A model generated the notes under the pieces. It was not told where the DNA came from. It made no database searches and was given only the letters and a program-made list of their open reading frames with translations. A DNA stretch of 64,000 nt from JBPRGG01 sp051418075 (lineage in GTDB: Bacteria; Bacteroidota; Bacteroidia; Cytophagales; Cyclobacteriaceae). Every line of letters starts with the position of its first letter. Within the stretch, counting starts at the first letter, position 1. Location: positions 1 to 64,000 of the forward strand of contig JBPRGG010000134.1 in NCBI GenBank assembly GCA_051418075.1, in the 5' to 3' direction. Made by a program: the position numbers and the translations under genes. Shown here in pieces: positions 8,930 through 17,998 of the stretch.

Positions 8930-11677
8930 TTATTCCCGGTAGAAAGTTGAAATAGAAAAACGATCTCTAAAACAACTGTAAACACTATATTTTTCCTGAT
9001 TACCAGAGTAGATCAAACCGATTTCAAAGCCGCTTTCAAGGGGCTGATAGTTCACCAGTTCTCCTTTGCTGTCATAAATATAAGTGAACTCCTGTAATTT
9101 ATCAGTCACAGCATAAACAAGCTTGTCTGCACCTAGATGATAATACTGAACGGCAAGGTCTCCGGATGTAATATAATCCTTTTCGAATATCAGTTCACCT
9201 TCCCGGTTAAGCATACTCAAACGGTTGTAATCCTTTCTGGCGATAATGAATGTTTTACCCAGCGCATCCTGACAAATAGTGAAGGTCGTTTCCCGGGAGG
9301 GCTTATATAATTGCTTGGCTTTTAATGTTTTACCGTTAAGGTTGAATTGCACCAAGACCCCATTCTGATCTATCAGGGAAAAACGGGTAGACTCAAAATC
9401 TGATCCGATCTCGATATTCAGGGGACAATTAAGGGTTGATCTCAGGTCTATTGGAAAATTATCCATATTTTCTCCTCTCCGGTTCATGATATTGATCACA
9501 CCATCTTTTTGGGCTGCAATAATACAATCTCTCCCCCTTACCCTAACATGCCGGGCCGGATAGGCCAGGGGATTCAAATTATTAGGATTCCATCCTTCCA
9601 GGTTTTCTCTATCCTTATTAAACATCAACAAGCCTCCCTGCTGACTGGCCGAAAGAAAACGATAGCGCTTGCTGTTATCATAATCAATCAGGGAAAGATA
9701 TTCCAATTGGATGCTATCATTCATTGCCAGGGGATAACCGGGCAGGTTATTTCCATTATGATCCAGGATATGAATGGCTCCAGGTGTAGCAAACAAATAT
9801 TGAAGTTTATTATTATTGTAAAAGTCAATTTGATAAACCTCTCCGATCATGGCTTCACCGGCATAATATTTCCACAGTATCTGGCCATTTTTATCGATCA
9901 GATAGATATTGGAGGTGGAATCCTGCAACATGACTTCAAAAGAACGATCCACCTGGTTGCGTACAATAAAAGGCTTGGTGATGATGGGAGCATCCGTAAA
10001 CACTTCCTGTACTACCTGAAATTGTTGTGGAGCAGGACCGGGATTGATCTTATTTTTATATTGAACAGCAATGCTGGAATAAAACCTGGCATCAAGATTA
10101 CTGAATTGCAAAGCGATCAATTCCAGACTTTTAAATTGGGAGGCATTCCTGGAAAAAAATTGTTGCCAGGAGGGGTCCAGATTTTCAAATAAAAAATTCC
10201 AGGCTCTTTCGGTATTGATAAACAGGCTGTAATTAGCAGTTTCTAAAGTATTTTCCAGGAAAAGATTTTGCCTTACTGATTTCCCCCAGGTATCTTCTAT
10301 ATCATAATCAGCCAGGAATGATTTTATCACCGGTATATTATTTCCCAGAACAATGTAATCGTCAAACGTGGTATAAAAGCAGCTTTCAAACCGGGAAAAC
10401 AGAGAGCCAAACAATAAGCGGGGTAGATCTTCCAGGTTGATCTGACTTATTACAGTATTGCCGTAATTTTCCCGGTAAAGTGTATCCTGGCTGAAATTAT
10501 TTACTACTTCTGCCATCCGATTAAACCTGTTCAAGCCTGCCTGTATATCCTTGGCCTTAATAAAAATCAGCCTATCCGGATGCTCTATATCAATTGATTC
10601 TAAGGTAGCATGTCCAATTTCATCATCAATCCAGCTGAAAAAATCCTGTTCCTGTAACTTCAGCTTTTGAAACAACTGCTGTCGCATTTTGAGTAACTGG
10701 GGATCATTTTTACGCCAGTAGTTTTCCAGTTCGGTCTGCCATCTTACAGGGTCATCAAAAGTAAAATGATGCAGAAAAGCTGTCCGATTGGGCAGCAGTT
10801 GCTTTATCTGGTTTTGGCCAGGGTTTTGCCCTAAAAATGTATGAAGAAAAAACCGGGCACTGTCTGCCGGAACATTAGAAGAGCCATTCAAAAGCACCTG
10901 TTGATCCGATACTTTCAGATCATAAAAAGTGGAACCAGTAAATGATTTCAAGCCTTCCATATTATGACTCATCCCGGTAAATAAATTGAAAAGATAATGT
11001 ACCTTATTAAAATCAAGATATATATTGCCTTCGTCTGTTTGAATTTTAGAAATCCGTTCAAAAAAGGGGTTTTGCGCCCAAAAGGAAGTTTTCATTTTAT
11101 CATCCACGTTCCGGATAGCATCTTCTACCAGGAATGGGGTATAACTTCCTATGAAATAGTCATTGATTAACACATAGGAAAATATTTTTTTAGTTTCCGG
11201 TTGTTTGAACTGGTAAATGCGCTGCCCCAGGAAGTTTCGGTTATCCTTGATCAGGGAGGGATTATCATTAAAGGTTCGCAGTACCTCACTAATCACCTCA
11301 TTACTAGTCAGGTCCTTGATCTTAAAATAATATAAAAAATCAAACTGATCTTTGGAAGTCACATGCAACGAGATCAATAAGGCATTGTTACTTAATACCT
11401 TATCTATATTACCAGACTGGCCGGAAATGCTATCCAGGGCTTCAAGCTGGTTTTCCATCTGACGGTAAGCAGCCACGCTGGATAAGTTGTGCCAAAGAGG
11501 CTTTTCCAGGACATGATTCCAAACACTTACCATATTATAAGTTTCATATACCATAATGGCATTCCCTGGCACCAGAGACCAGATTTGCAGGTCTTTAGGT
11601 TTGAGATAAGTGGTATAATAATAGTAACCACCTCCTAAAATGGCAATGGCAAGAACCAGAAAAAAGAATTTCTTCAA
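8930..11677 (-). CDS. Large membrane-anchored protein with propeller-like C-terminus, function unknown
   Basis: 915 aa, starting at a TTG codon. No ATG lies before the signal anchor, and GAGGG sits 9 nt upstream of the TTG, so the TTG start is likely. One N-terminal membrane helix (residues 4-23) is followed by a large periplasmic region. Residues ~30-540 resemble the DUF3352-type proteins of Bacteroidota (tentative). Residues ~570-915 contain repeated blades of the form IYLIDKNGQILWKY, IHILDHNGNNLPGY and INIMNRRGENMDNF, as in PQQ-like or WD40-like propellers. No catalytic motif is visible. It is a monocistronic unit, divergent from the SDR gene. The function is not known. Confidence 0.75.
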   Translation of the reverse strand: MKKFFFLVLAIAILGGGYYYYTTYLKPKDLQIWSLVPGNAIMVYETYNMVSVWNHVLEKPLWHNLSSVAAYRQMENQLEALDSISGQSGNIDKVLSNNALLISLHVTSKDQFDFLYYFKIKDLTSNEVISEVLRTFNDNPSLIKDNRNFLGQRIYQFKQPETKKIFSYVLINDYFIGSYTPFLVEDAIRNVDDKMKTSFWAQNPFFERISKIQTDEGNIYLDFNKVHYLFNLFTGMSHNMEGLKSFTGSTFYDLKVSDQQVLLNGSSNVPADSARFFLHTFLGQNPGQNQIKQLLPNRTAFLHHFTFDDPVRWQTELENYWRKNDPQLLKMRQQLFQKLKLQEQDFFSWIDDEIGHATLESIDIEHPDRLIFIKAKDIQAGLNRFNRMAEVVNNFSQDTLYRENYGNTVISQINLEDLPRLLFGSLFSRFESCFYTTFDDYIVLGNNIPVIKSFLADYDIEDTWGKSVRQNLFLENTLETANYSLFINTERAWNFLFENLDPSWQQFFSRNASQFKSLELIALQFSNLDARFYSSIAVQYKNKINPGPAPQQFQVVQEVFTDAPIITKPFIVRNQVDRSFEVMLQDSTSNIYLIDKNGQILWKYYAGEAMIGEVYQIDFYNNNKLQYLFATPGAIHILDHNGNNLPGYPLAMNDSIQLEYLSLIDYDNSKRYRFLSASQQGGLLMFNKDRENLEGWNPNNLNPLAYPARHVRVRGRDCIIAAQKDGVINIMNRRGENMDNFPIDLRSTLNCPLNIEIGSDFESTRFSLIDQNGVLVQFNLNGKTLKAKQLYKPSRETTFTICQDALGKTFIIARKDYNRLSMLNREGELIFEKDYITSGDLAVQYYHLGADKLVYAVTDKLQEFTYIYDSKGELVNYQPLESGFEIGLIYSGNQEKYSVYSCFRDRFSISTFYRE

Positions 11678-11866
11678 TTTGTTTCCCTCAAATTATTAAA
11701 TAAGTTACGAAAAAATATGATTGATTATTGTAAAGAATTCCACAATGCACTTGTTCGAATATGATAACATTCAAATTTAGAAAGTATTTTGCTCACTCTA
11801 CCTATTAAACTGCGATTTTTACAGGAATTTGTACCTGATGTGCCTCAGCTTTCAAAAAAATTAGGC

Positions 11867-11874
11867 TAATTTTG
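11867..11874 (+). promoter_or_regulatory. -7 element upstream of the SDR gene
   Basis: An exact TAATTTTG lies 33 nt before the ATG. No TTG is visible at the expected -33 spacing, so the assignment rests on the -7 box alone. Confidence 0.4.
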
Positions 11875-11906
11875 GCAGGATATCGGGAAATCTTACTTTT
11901 TTTAAC

Positions 11907-12713
11907 ATGAAAGACAAAGTAGTTATAGTTACGGGTGGTACATCCGGAATAGGTGAGGCTTTAGCCAGGGAATTTGGTTTGGCAGGGTCCAAAATAGTGA
12001 TTACAGGCAGGAATCCTGAAAAGTTAACTGATACTGAAAAAGCGCTACGGGCTGAAGGCATTGATATCCTGGCTGTACAGGCTGATGTAAGTCAGGAAGA
12101 ACATAACAAAAAAATGGTGGAGCAGACCCTAGACCGGTTTGGAAAAATTGACATCCTGATCAATAATGCTGGTATTTCTATGCGGGCCCTATTTGAAGAT
12201 CTGCACCTGGATGTTTTCCGCCAGGTAATGGACATTAATTTTTATGGAACTGTATATGCTACCAAATATTGTTTGTCAGAAATCATGAAAAATAAAGGGT
12301 CGATCATTGGGATCTCCTCCATTGTGGGTTACCGGGGCACACCGGCCCGTACTGCCTATTCTGCCTCCAAGTATGCTATGCAGGGGTTCTTTGAAGTACT
12401 TCGTACGGAAGTGATGAAACGGGGTGTTCACGTATTGGTTGCCTGTCCCGGGTTTACTGGTTCCAATATCCGGAAAACTGCCCTGACTGCTGATGGAACA
12501 CCTCAGGGTGATACCCCGCAGCCGGAAGATAAGCTTATGACAGCCGGGGAAGTAGCTCAAGCAATTCTGAAAGCCACTAAAAAACGTAAAAGAGACCTGA
12601 TCCTGACCACTCAGGGAAAGACAGTGGTCTTCCTGAATAAATGGTTTCCTAAAATGATGGACAAAATTGTGTATAATCATATGGCTAAAGAGCCGAATTC
12701 ACCCTTCAAATAG
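11907..12713 (+). CDS. Short-chain dehydrogenase/reductase (SDR)
   Basis: 268 aa, cytoplasmic. This is a classical SDR: cofactor motif TGGTSGIG (residues 9-16), NNAG (86-89), catalytic Ser137/138, and Y151-SAS-K155. It catalyses NAD(P)-dependent oxidoreduction of an unidentified alcohol or ketone. The C-terminal tail (KWFPKMMDKIVYNHMAKE) is hydrophobic/amphipathic, as in membrane-associated DHRS7B-like members. The M64 peptidase gene begins 6 nt after its stop, so the two probably share a transcript. Confidence 0.9.
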   Translation: MKDKVVIVTGGTSGIGEALAREFGLAGSKIVITGRNPEKLTDTEKALRAEGIDILAVQADVSQEEHNKKMVEQTLDRFGKIDILINNAGISMRALFEDLHLDVFRQVMDINFYGTVYATKYCLSEIMKNKGSIIGISSIVGYRGTPARTAYSASKYAMQGFFEVLRTEVMKRGVHVLVACPGFTGSNIRKTALTADGTPQGDTPQPEDKLMTAGEVAQAILKATKKRKRDLILTTQGKTVVFLNKWFPKMMDKIVYNHMAKEPNSPFK

Positions 12714-12719
12714 ACTGCT

Positions 12720-14186
12720 ATGAAAAGACTGTTTTTTTTCCTCCCCATCCTGCTTTTTTCTTTTGGAAAAGTGTATTGTCAGATAAACTTTGATCAATAT
12801 TTTACCGGTCAGGTCCTGAGAATTGATTATTTCCATATTGGAGATGCGGAACGAGAAATGGTGACCCTGGACCAGCTTTATCAATATGGGCAATGGCCCG
12901 GAAGTAAAAAAAACCTGATCGATGAACTGAATTACGGAGCCTATTATTACAAGGTCTATGAGGCTGCTTCTGAAAAACTGATCTATTCTAAAGGTTTTGA
13001 CAGTTATTTTAAAGAATATCAATTTACGGAGGTGGCCAGCGAGGGACAGCTTAAAACTTTTCATGAAACAGCCATTTTACCTTACCCCAGGCAGACTGTC
13101 ATTTTTGCCCTGGAAAAAAGAAATCCTGAAGGGCAGTTTAAAGAAGTTTTCCGGGAAATCATTGATCCGGATGCCATCAGGATCATCAAAAATATAGCGC
13201 CTGACCCCACAGTAAGGATTTTTCAAAGCCTGGATAATGGTGATATTCATCAAAAAGCAGATATTGCTATCATTGCTGAAGGATATACCGTGGAGCAAAT
13301 GAATAAATTTGAGGCTGACTTAGAACGATTTACCCAGGTTTTCTTTCAGTCTGAGCCTTGCCGGGCCAACAAGTCGAAATTCAATGTGTATGGCGTGTTT
13401 AAACCATCAGCTGAATCTGGTGTAGACCAACCCCGCTATGGTATTTATACCCAGTCAGCTGTGGAAGCCACTTTTAACTCCATGGGTTCGGAAAGATACC
13501 TTCTCACTGAAGATAACAAGGCCTTGAGAAATATTGCCAGCCATGTGCCTTACGATGCGCTTTATATCATGGTCAATTCTGACCGCTATGGTGGAGGCGG
13601 CATATATAATTTTTACTGCACATTCACCTCTGATAATCAATGGAGCGAATACCTGATGGTGCATGAATTCGGCCATAGTTTTTTCGGGCTGGCTGATGAA
13701 TATTATACTTCTTCGGTAGCTTACACAGACTTTTATCCGGCTGGTTATGAACCGGCTGAACCAAATATTACTGCCTTGAAGGATCCGGAAAACCTGAAGT
13801 GGAAGCACCTGGTAAAACCCTCTACCCCTATTCCCACTCCCTGGAATAAAGAAACCTATGATGCTGCCGATGTATTATGGCAAACAGACAGGTCTGAGTT
13901 GAATGAAAATACAGCCAGATTAAATAAAGCCAATGACCAGGAAGCGGCCGAAGAAGCGGAAAAAGTATATAACATTCGGGATCGGGAACATGCTCAGCAT
14001 ATGCAGGAGATGTTGGAGCAGAACCAGTATTATGGACAAGTTGGCGCTTTTGAAGGAGCTGGTTATGCTTCCACTGGATTATACCGGCCTATGATCAATT
14101 GCATTATGTTTTCCAAAAGCACCCCGAATTTTTGTCTGGTTTGCCGCGAAGCCATGCAGAAGATCATTAACCGCTATGCTGAATAG
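12720..14186 (+). CDS. Secreted M64-family (IgA peptidase-like) zinc metallopeptidase
   Basis: 488 aa with a signal peptide (residues 1-20, ending VYC-Q). An N-terminal ~140-residue beta-rich domain precedes the catalytic domain. The zinc site is H315-E316-FG-H319 followed by D326 in FFGLADEYY, the HExxHxxxxxxD pattern of clan MA with Asp as third ligand. IAEGYT (residues 185-190) and the C-terminal MINCIMFSKSTPNFCLVCREAM region also match family M64. It should cleave extracellular proteins or peptides. It is the second gene of a two-gene unit with the SDR. Confidence 0.88.
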   Translation: MKRLFFFLPILLFSFGKVYCQINFDQYFTGQVLRIDYFHIGDAEREMVTLDQLYQYGQWPGSKKNLIDELNYGAYYYKVYEAASEKLIYSKGFDSYFKEYQFTEVASEGQLKTFHETAILPYPRQTVIFALEKRNPEGQFKEVFREIIDPDAIRIIKNIAPDPTVRIFQSLDNGDIHQKADIAIIAEGYTVEQMNKFEADLERFTQVFFQSEPCRANKSKFNVYGVFKPSAESGVDQPRYGIYTQSAVEATFNSMGSERYLLTEDNKALRNIASHVPYDALYIMVNSDRYGGGGIYNFYCTFTSDNQWSEYLMVHEFGHSFFGLADEYYTSSVAYTDFYPAGYEPAEPNITALKDPENLKWKHLVKPSTPIPTPWNKETYDAADVLWQTDRSELNENTARLNKANDQEAAEEAEKVYNIRDREHAQHMQEMLEQNQYYGQVGAFEGAGYASTGLYRPMINCIMFSKSTPNFCLVCREAMQKIINRYAE

Positions 14187-14198
14187 GAATATCCCGGT

Positions 14199-14993
14199 TT
14201 AGTCCAGATTCAGTTTTCCCATAAGGTATTGAGGCCTGTTAGTGGTAATACCTTTGACCCCCAGACTGATCATTTTAGCAGCTAATTGAGGATCATCCAC
14301 GGTCCAGCAATACAAAGGCAGGTTGGCCTGTGAAATTTTCTGAGATGATTTAGCGGTAATTAAACCATGGTATAAATTCAAACCGGTAGCATCAGATTGA
14401 TTTGTCTGATCAATGATTTTATCCCAGTTTTTAAGATTAGGTCCACCTAATAACCAGTACCTTGGTACTTCTGGTAAATATTCAGTCATTGCTGCTATCA
14501 CCTGATAATGAAAGCTGATAATCACAACATTCTCCTTCTTTGGGTGCTGGTCCAGGATCTTTTGCAATACGGGCACTGTTTCCGGACCACTTTTAATTTC
14601 AATGAACAGCTTTTTATTTTCAGGAACAGTCTGAAGCACCTCTTCAATCAACGGGATTTTTTCTCCCTGGTAGCTGGTATCTTTCCATGATCCAACCTCC
14701 AGCTGCCTTAATAGCTCTGAACCGGATTCTTTAACAATCAAATCCTCTCCTGCTGTTCGTCCGGTGGTTTTATCATGAATTACCATCACCCGGTTGTCTT
14801 TACTCAGGTGAACATCTACTTCAACCGCATCGGCATTTCTCTGCCAGGCCAGATTTACTGCAGCCAAAGTATTTTCCGGGGCATCATAAGAGGCACCTCG
14901 ATGAGCAATAATAGCAATCTGATTTTGAGCCATTCCCCACAGAGATGAAAAAATCATTAATAAAACACTGATTCCGCTGATTATCATTTTCAT
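14199..14993 (-). CDS. Secreted glycerophosphodiester phosphodiesterase
   Basis: 264 aa from the ATG at 14993; the open frame reaches a TTG two codons earlier. The signal peptide is residues ~1-22. The GDPD signature is present: H31-R32-GA, P39-E40-N41, E58-VD60 and the catalytic VIHD (H73). It hydrolyses glycerophosphodiesters to glycerol-3-phosphate and an alcohol in the periplasm. At 264 aa it is a single-domain enzyme of normal length. It is convergent with the M64 gene with a 12-nt gap and no clear terminator. Confidence 0.9.
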   Translation of the reverse strand: MKMIISGISVLLMIFSSLWGMAQNQIAIIAHRGASYDAPENTLAAVNLAWQRNADAVEVDVHLSKDNRVMVIHDKTTGRTAGEDLIVKESGSELLRQLEVGSWKDTSYQGEKIPLIEEVLQTVPENKKLFIEIKSGPETVPVLQKILDQHPKKENVVIISFHYQVIAAMTEYLPEVPRYWLLGGPNLKNWDKIIDQTNQSDATGLNLYHGLITAKSSQKISQANLPLYCWTVDDPQLAAKMISLGVKGITTNRPQYLMGKLNLD

Positions 14994-15080
14994 AAACAAA
15001 CCTACTTAAAACAGTCCTGTCTGGTATATTCCTTGATGACGAAATGGTCAATTTTCTTTAAATATGGCAGAAATTAAAGT

Positions 15081-16031
15081 CTATATCAAGCCAGATAAAA
15101 TATTTTCCACTTCAAAGCCATCCTTTTGCAAACCCTGTTTCATTTCCCGGGCTATCTGAGTGATTTGATCCACTTTGTCCCTGGTGATGGTTTTTAAGGG
15201 CAGTCTGCAGGGTCCCGCAGCCATACCTGCAGCATTCATAAATGATTTGATCACAGCCGGATTAGCTCCAAACTTCAACAAGGATCGACTGAATCCAAAC
15301 AGTCTGTTGTTCAGTTTCTGGGCTTTTTCCACTTCGCCCTGAAGATAGAAATCCACCAGGTCCCGGGTAAGTTGAGGTACGATATTGGCAGCCACTGATA
15401 CTACTCCCAATCCACCTACGGACAGGATCGGTAATGTCAGGGAATCATCTCCCGATAAAACAGAAAAATAAGGGTTGAAATCTTCGGCCAGAATGACGGT
15501 TTCAGTAATCTGGTCCAGGTCGCCATTGGAGGCTTTCAGCCCGGCCAGGTTTTTGCAACTTTCACCGATCTCTTTGATGGTTACCGGTTCCACATTGATT
15601 CCTGTGCGGCCGGGAATATTATAAAGGATCATGGGTATATCCAGATCATCCAGTAGTTTAAAATGCTCGATCAAACCATCCGGAGTAGGTTTATTGTAGT
15701 ATGGAGCCACCACCAACACTGCATCCACACCCAGATTTTTGGCATGTTCGGTCAGGATCATTGCTTCACGGGTAGAATTGGACCCGGTTCCGGCTATTAC
15801 TTTAATATTAAATTCCCGGGCAGCCTCCACGGTGGTTTTGATCACCTGGTTATGCTCATCTATGGATAAAGTGGGGGACTCCCCGGTGGTCCCACAAGGT
15901 AATACAGCGTATGTGCCATTTTCTGCCTGGAATTTTACCAGTTCCCGGATCTTATCATAATTGACCGACTGGTCTTTATCCTCATTAAAAGGTGTCACTA
16001 GGGCCACAATGCTGCCATGAATTCTTTCCAT
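15081..16031 (-). CDS. dapA: 4-hydroxy-tetrahydrodipicolinate synthase
   Basis: 316 aa from the ATG at 16031; the longer frame begins with TTG at 16049. It condenses pyruvate with aspartate semialdehyde in the lysine/diaminopimelate pathway. The (beta/alpha)8 fold shows the GTTGE motif (residues 47-51), the catalytic Tyr137 in YNIPGRTG and the Schiff-base Lys166 in AGLKASNGD. The protein is slightly longer than the ~290 aa norm. Other N-acetylneuraminate lyase-family enzymes look similar, but GTTGE with YNIPGRTG favours DapA. It is monocistronic. Confidence 0.9.
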   Translation of the reverse strand: MERIHGSIVALVTPFNEDKDQSVNYDKIRELVKFQAENGTYAVLPCGTTGESPTLSIDEHNQVIKTTVEAAREFNIKVIAGTGSNSTREAMILTEHAKNLGVDAVLVVAPYYNKPTPDGLIEHFKLLDDLDIPMILYNIPGRTGINVEPVTIKEIGESCKNLAGLKASNGDLDQITETVILAEDFNPYFSVLSGDDSLTLPILSVGGLGVVSVAANIVPQLTRDLVDFYLQGEVEKAQKLNNRLFGFSRSLLKFGANPAVIKSFMNAAGMAAGPCRLPLKTITRDKVDQITQIAREMKQGLQKDGFEVENILSGLI

Positions 16032-16225
16032 GAATGTTTCAGTTTTCAATTAAGCCCGCAATTTACGGAAATATAATTAATTGTTGCAGCGTAAAAAGTC
16101 AGATTTTATTTCTAAAGCTATGGATGGTTTCCTGATGATTTTGTCAGCTACTATAAGTTTGTGATGGTTTAAAAATTTTTGTATGGTTTCCATTGGAAGG
16201 CTATTATTTTTCATTCCTTTTGCGT

Positions 16226-16323
16226 TCCCGATGCTTCTTTGCATTTTAACCTTCATCCTTAGCTATTTTTAATATAATTTTTTTGATTATCACATAATCT
16301 TTTTATTGCAAAAGCATCGGGGA
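16226..16323. repeat. Long-armed inverted repeat
   Basis: The left arm 16226-16243 (TCCCGATGCTT then TTTGCA) pairs with the right arm 16307-16323 (TGCAAA then AGCATCGGGGA) except for one or two bulged bases. The ~63-nt loop is AT-rich. No oligo-T tract directly follows on either strand. Confidence 0.6.
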
Positions 16324-16356
16324 TATAATTTGAAAAGCTGAGTTAGATCTTAAATT

Positions 16357-16389
16357 AAGCCCGGCTATTTACAAATTATAGCCAGGCTT
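16357..16389 (-). terminator. Probable terminator of the GH29 gene
   Basis: A 12-bp stem with one mismatch (16357-16368 with 16378-16389) and a 9-nt loop begins 22 nt after the GH29 stop. The following T-rich stretch is interrupted. Confidence 0.6.
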
Positions 16390-16410
16390 CAAATAAACAA
16401 TCTTCTTTTT

Positions 16411-17811
16411 CTAAATTGCTGTGCCCGGCGATACTTCCAGCACCACTACTGTAGCAATCGGATCAACCGGTTGGGCCGGCAGTCTAATGGTACCTTCTTC
16501 ATTGACTTCAAGCTGATTGGAAGGATCAGCCAATAGATAGGCTTTCTCCACAGTTGAGATGCCATCCAGACGAAGGGTCTGATCCTGTGGCCAGTCGAAA
16601 ATATGGGCATATACTTTTCCTTCTTTCTGGGTATATCTACCCCAGGATGGTTTATCCACCGGGCTGGCCTGAGCTTCATAAATAGCCTCTCCATTTACTT
16701 CCAACCAGTCTCCCATGGCAGACAGTCTTTCCACACTGGGTGGCGGTATTTCACCTTCTGCAGTGGGACCAACATTCAGCAGAAAATTTCCTCCTTTTGA
16801 CACAATATCCACCAGGTTCCGGATCAGGGTGGTGTCTGATTTCCAATTATGATCAAACGATTTATAACCCCAGGTGTCGTTCATGGTCATACAGGACTCC
16901 CACTCCACTCCGGCTACACCTGTAGCTGGTATTTCTTGCTCCGGTGTACCAAAATCACCGGCAAAATCACCCTCTGCATCCAGCCCTTCCATACCTCTAC
17001 GGCCTTTGTCAACCCGGTTATTGATGATGATATCCGGCTGAAGGTTTCTGATATAATTATACAGATCCTTACCCATTTCTGAAGTATAATCCGGTATCCA
17101 TTCTCCATCAAACCATAATACAGCTATATCGCCATAGTTTGTCAGCAGTTCTTTCAGCTGCGGCTTCATGAATTCTTCCACATACCTTTCAAAATTAGGA
17201 TTAACCTTATCACTATCCCGCCCCTGGTTGTAATTAGGCTCCCAGATGGCCTGGGCATCAGGATGATGCCAATCCATTATACTGTGGTAAAAACCTAATT
17301 TTATGCCTTCCTTACGGCAGGCCTCAGCTAATTCCTTCAGGATATCCTGGTTATAAGGCGTGGCATCAATAATATCCCAGTCCGTTACTTCAGAATCCCA
17401 TAGGGCGAATCCGTCATGATGTTTAGAAGTTATTATAATATACTTCATGCCTGCATTCTTGGCGATATTCACCCATTCCTCTGCATTAAATTTTACCGGA
17501 TTGAACTGGCCGGCAAACTCTTCATATTCTGAAATAGGAATGTTTAAATGATGCATGATCCATTCTCCAATGCGTTCAGATCTTTCCCCTTTATACTCTC
17601 CTGCCGGAACAGCATATAAGCCCCAGTGGATGAACATGCCAAACCGGGCATCTTTCCACCAATTCATTCGTTCAGCTTTTTCTGCTGAGGTTTCCTGTAA
17701 ATAATCGTTTGTTTCCATGGTAGTGTCCTCCTGTTCATTGGATTGATTCTGATTGGAAGTACAACCAGCCAGGAATAAAATAACCAGGCTAAAAATCATT
17801 AGTTTTTTCAT
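16411..17811 (-). CDS. Alpha-L-fucosidase, GH29, lipoprotein
   Basis: 466 aa. A lipoprotein signal ends at LAGC17. The GH29 catalytic barrel follows: WWKDARFGMFIHWGLY (residues 51-66), SKHHDGFALWDS (129-140) and the nucleophile Asp235 in VLWFDGEW. A C-terminal beta-sandwich begins near residue 385. It removes terminal L-fucose with retention, here at the cell surface or periplasm. The PIG-L deacetylase gene is divergent, and a palindrome lies in the shared 187-bp promoter region. It fits the surrounding sulfatases in attacking fucose-containing sulfated glycans. Confidence 0.94.
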   Translation of the reverse strand: MKKLMIFSLVILFLAGCTSNQNQSNEQEDTTMETNDYLQETSAEKAERMNWWKDARFGMFIHWGLYAVPAGEYKGERSERIGEWIMHHLNIPISEYEEFAGQFNPVKFNAEEWVNIAKNAGMKYIIITSKHHDGFALWDSEVTDWDIIDATPYNQDILKELAEACRKEGIKLGFYHSIMDWHHPDAQAIWEPNYNQGRDSDKVNPNFERYVEEFMKPQLKELLTNYGDIAVLWFDGEWIPDYTSEMGKDLYNYIRNLQPDIIINNRVDKGRRGMEGLDAEGDFAGDFGTPEQEIPATGVAGVEWESCMTMNDTWGYKSFDHNWKSDTTLIRNLVDIVSKGGNFLLNVGPTAEGEIPPPSVERLSAMGDWLEVNGEAIYEAQASPVDKPSWGRYTQKEGKVYAHIFDWPQDQTLRLDGISTVEKAYLLADPSNQLEVNEEGTIRLPAQPVDPIATVVVLEVSPGTAI

Positions 17812-17874
17812 AAGTCTTTGGGTTTGTTTCTCCGGATTCTAAAATAAGTAAAATTACAATCAAATTAAAATCTT

Positions 17875-17891
17875 AGCGTATAATTTACGCT
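17875..17891. promoter_or_regulatory. Operator-like palindrome between GH29 and PIG-L genes
   Basis: AGCGTA (17875-17880) and TACGCT (17886-17891) form a perfect inverted repeat around a 5-nt AT spacer in the divergent promoter region. It lies 26 nt upstream of the -33 box of the PIG-L promoter. Confidence 0.4.
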
Positions 17892-17916
17892 TTGACTCAT
17901 AACCTTCATCTGTTTT

Positions 17917-17947
17917 TTTGAAGCTAAGGTCTGATTCAATATATTTA
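17917..17947 (+). promoter_or_regulatory. Bacteroidota-type promoter of the PIG-L gene
   Basis: TTTG (17917-17920), a 19-nt spacer and TATATTTA (17940-17947, 5 of 6 fixed -7 positions) predict transcription starting about 45 nt before the ATG. Confidence 0.6.
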
Positions 17948-17998
17948 ATAGGAATTCTAATTCATAATTAAGTTAAGATCAACTAAAAAATAACTACT

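Larger units (their letters stand above)
16032..16410. other. Intergenic region with inverted repeats between GH29 and dapA
   Basis: About 380 bp of AT-rich DNA with no credible ORF. It contains a long-armed inverted repeat (16226-16243 with 16307-16323), a separate terminator hairpin at 16357-16389 and three copies of ATGGTTT between 16125 and 16191. A TATATTTC sequence on the minus strand could be a weak dapA -7 box. Confidence 0.5.

Noticed and set aside
9509..10192. 227-codon plus-strand open frame inside the 915-aa protein gene
   Set aside because: Antisense shadow; low-complexity Ile-rich translation and no signal of its own.
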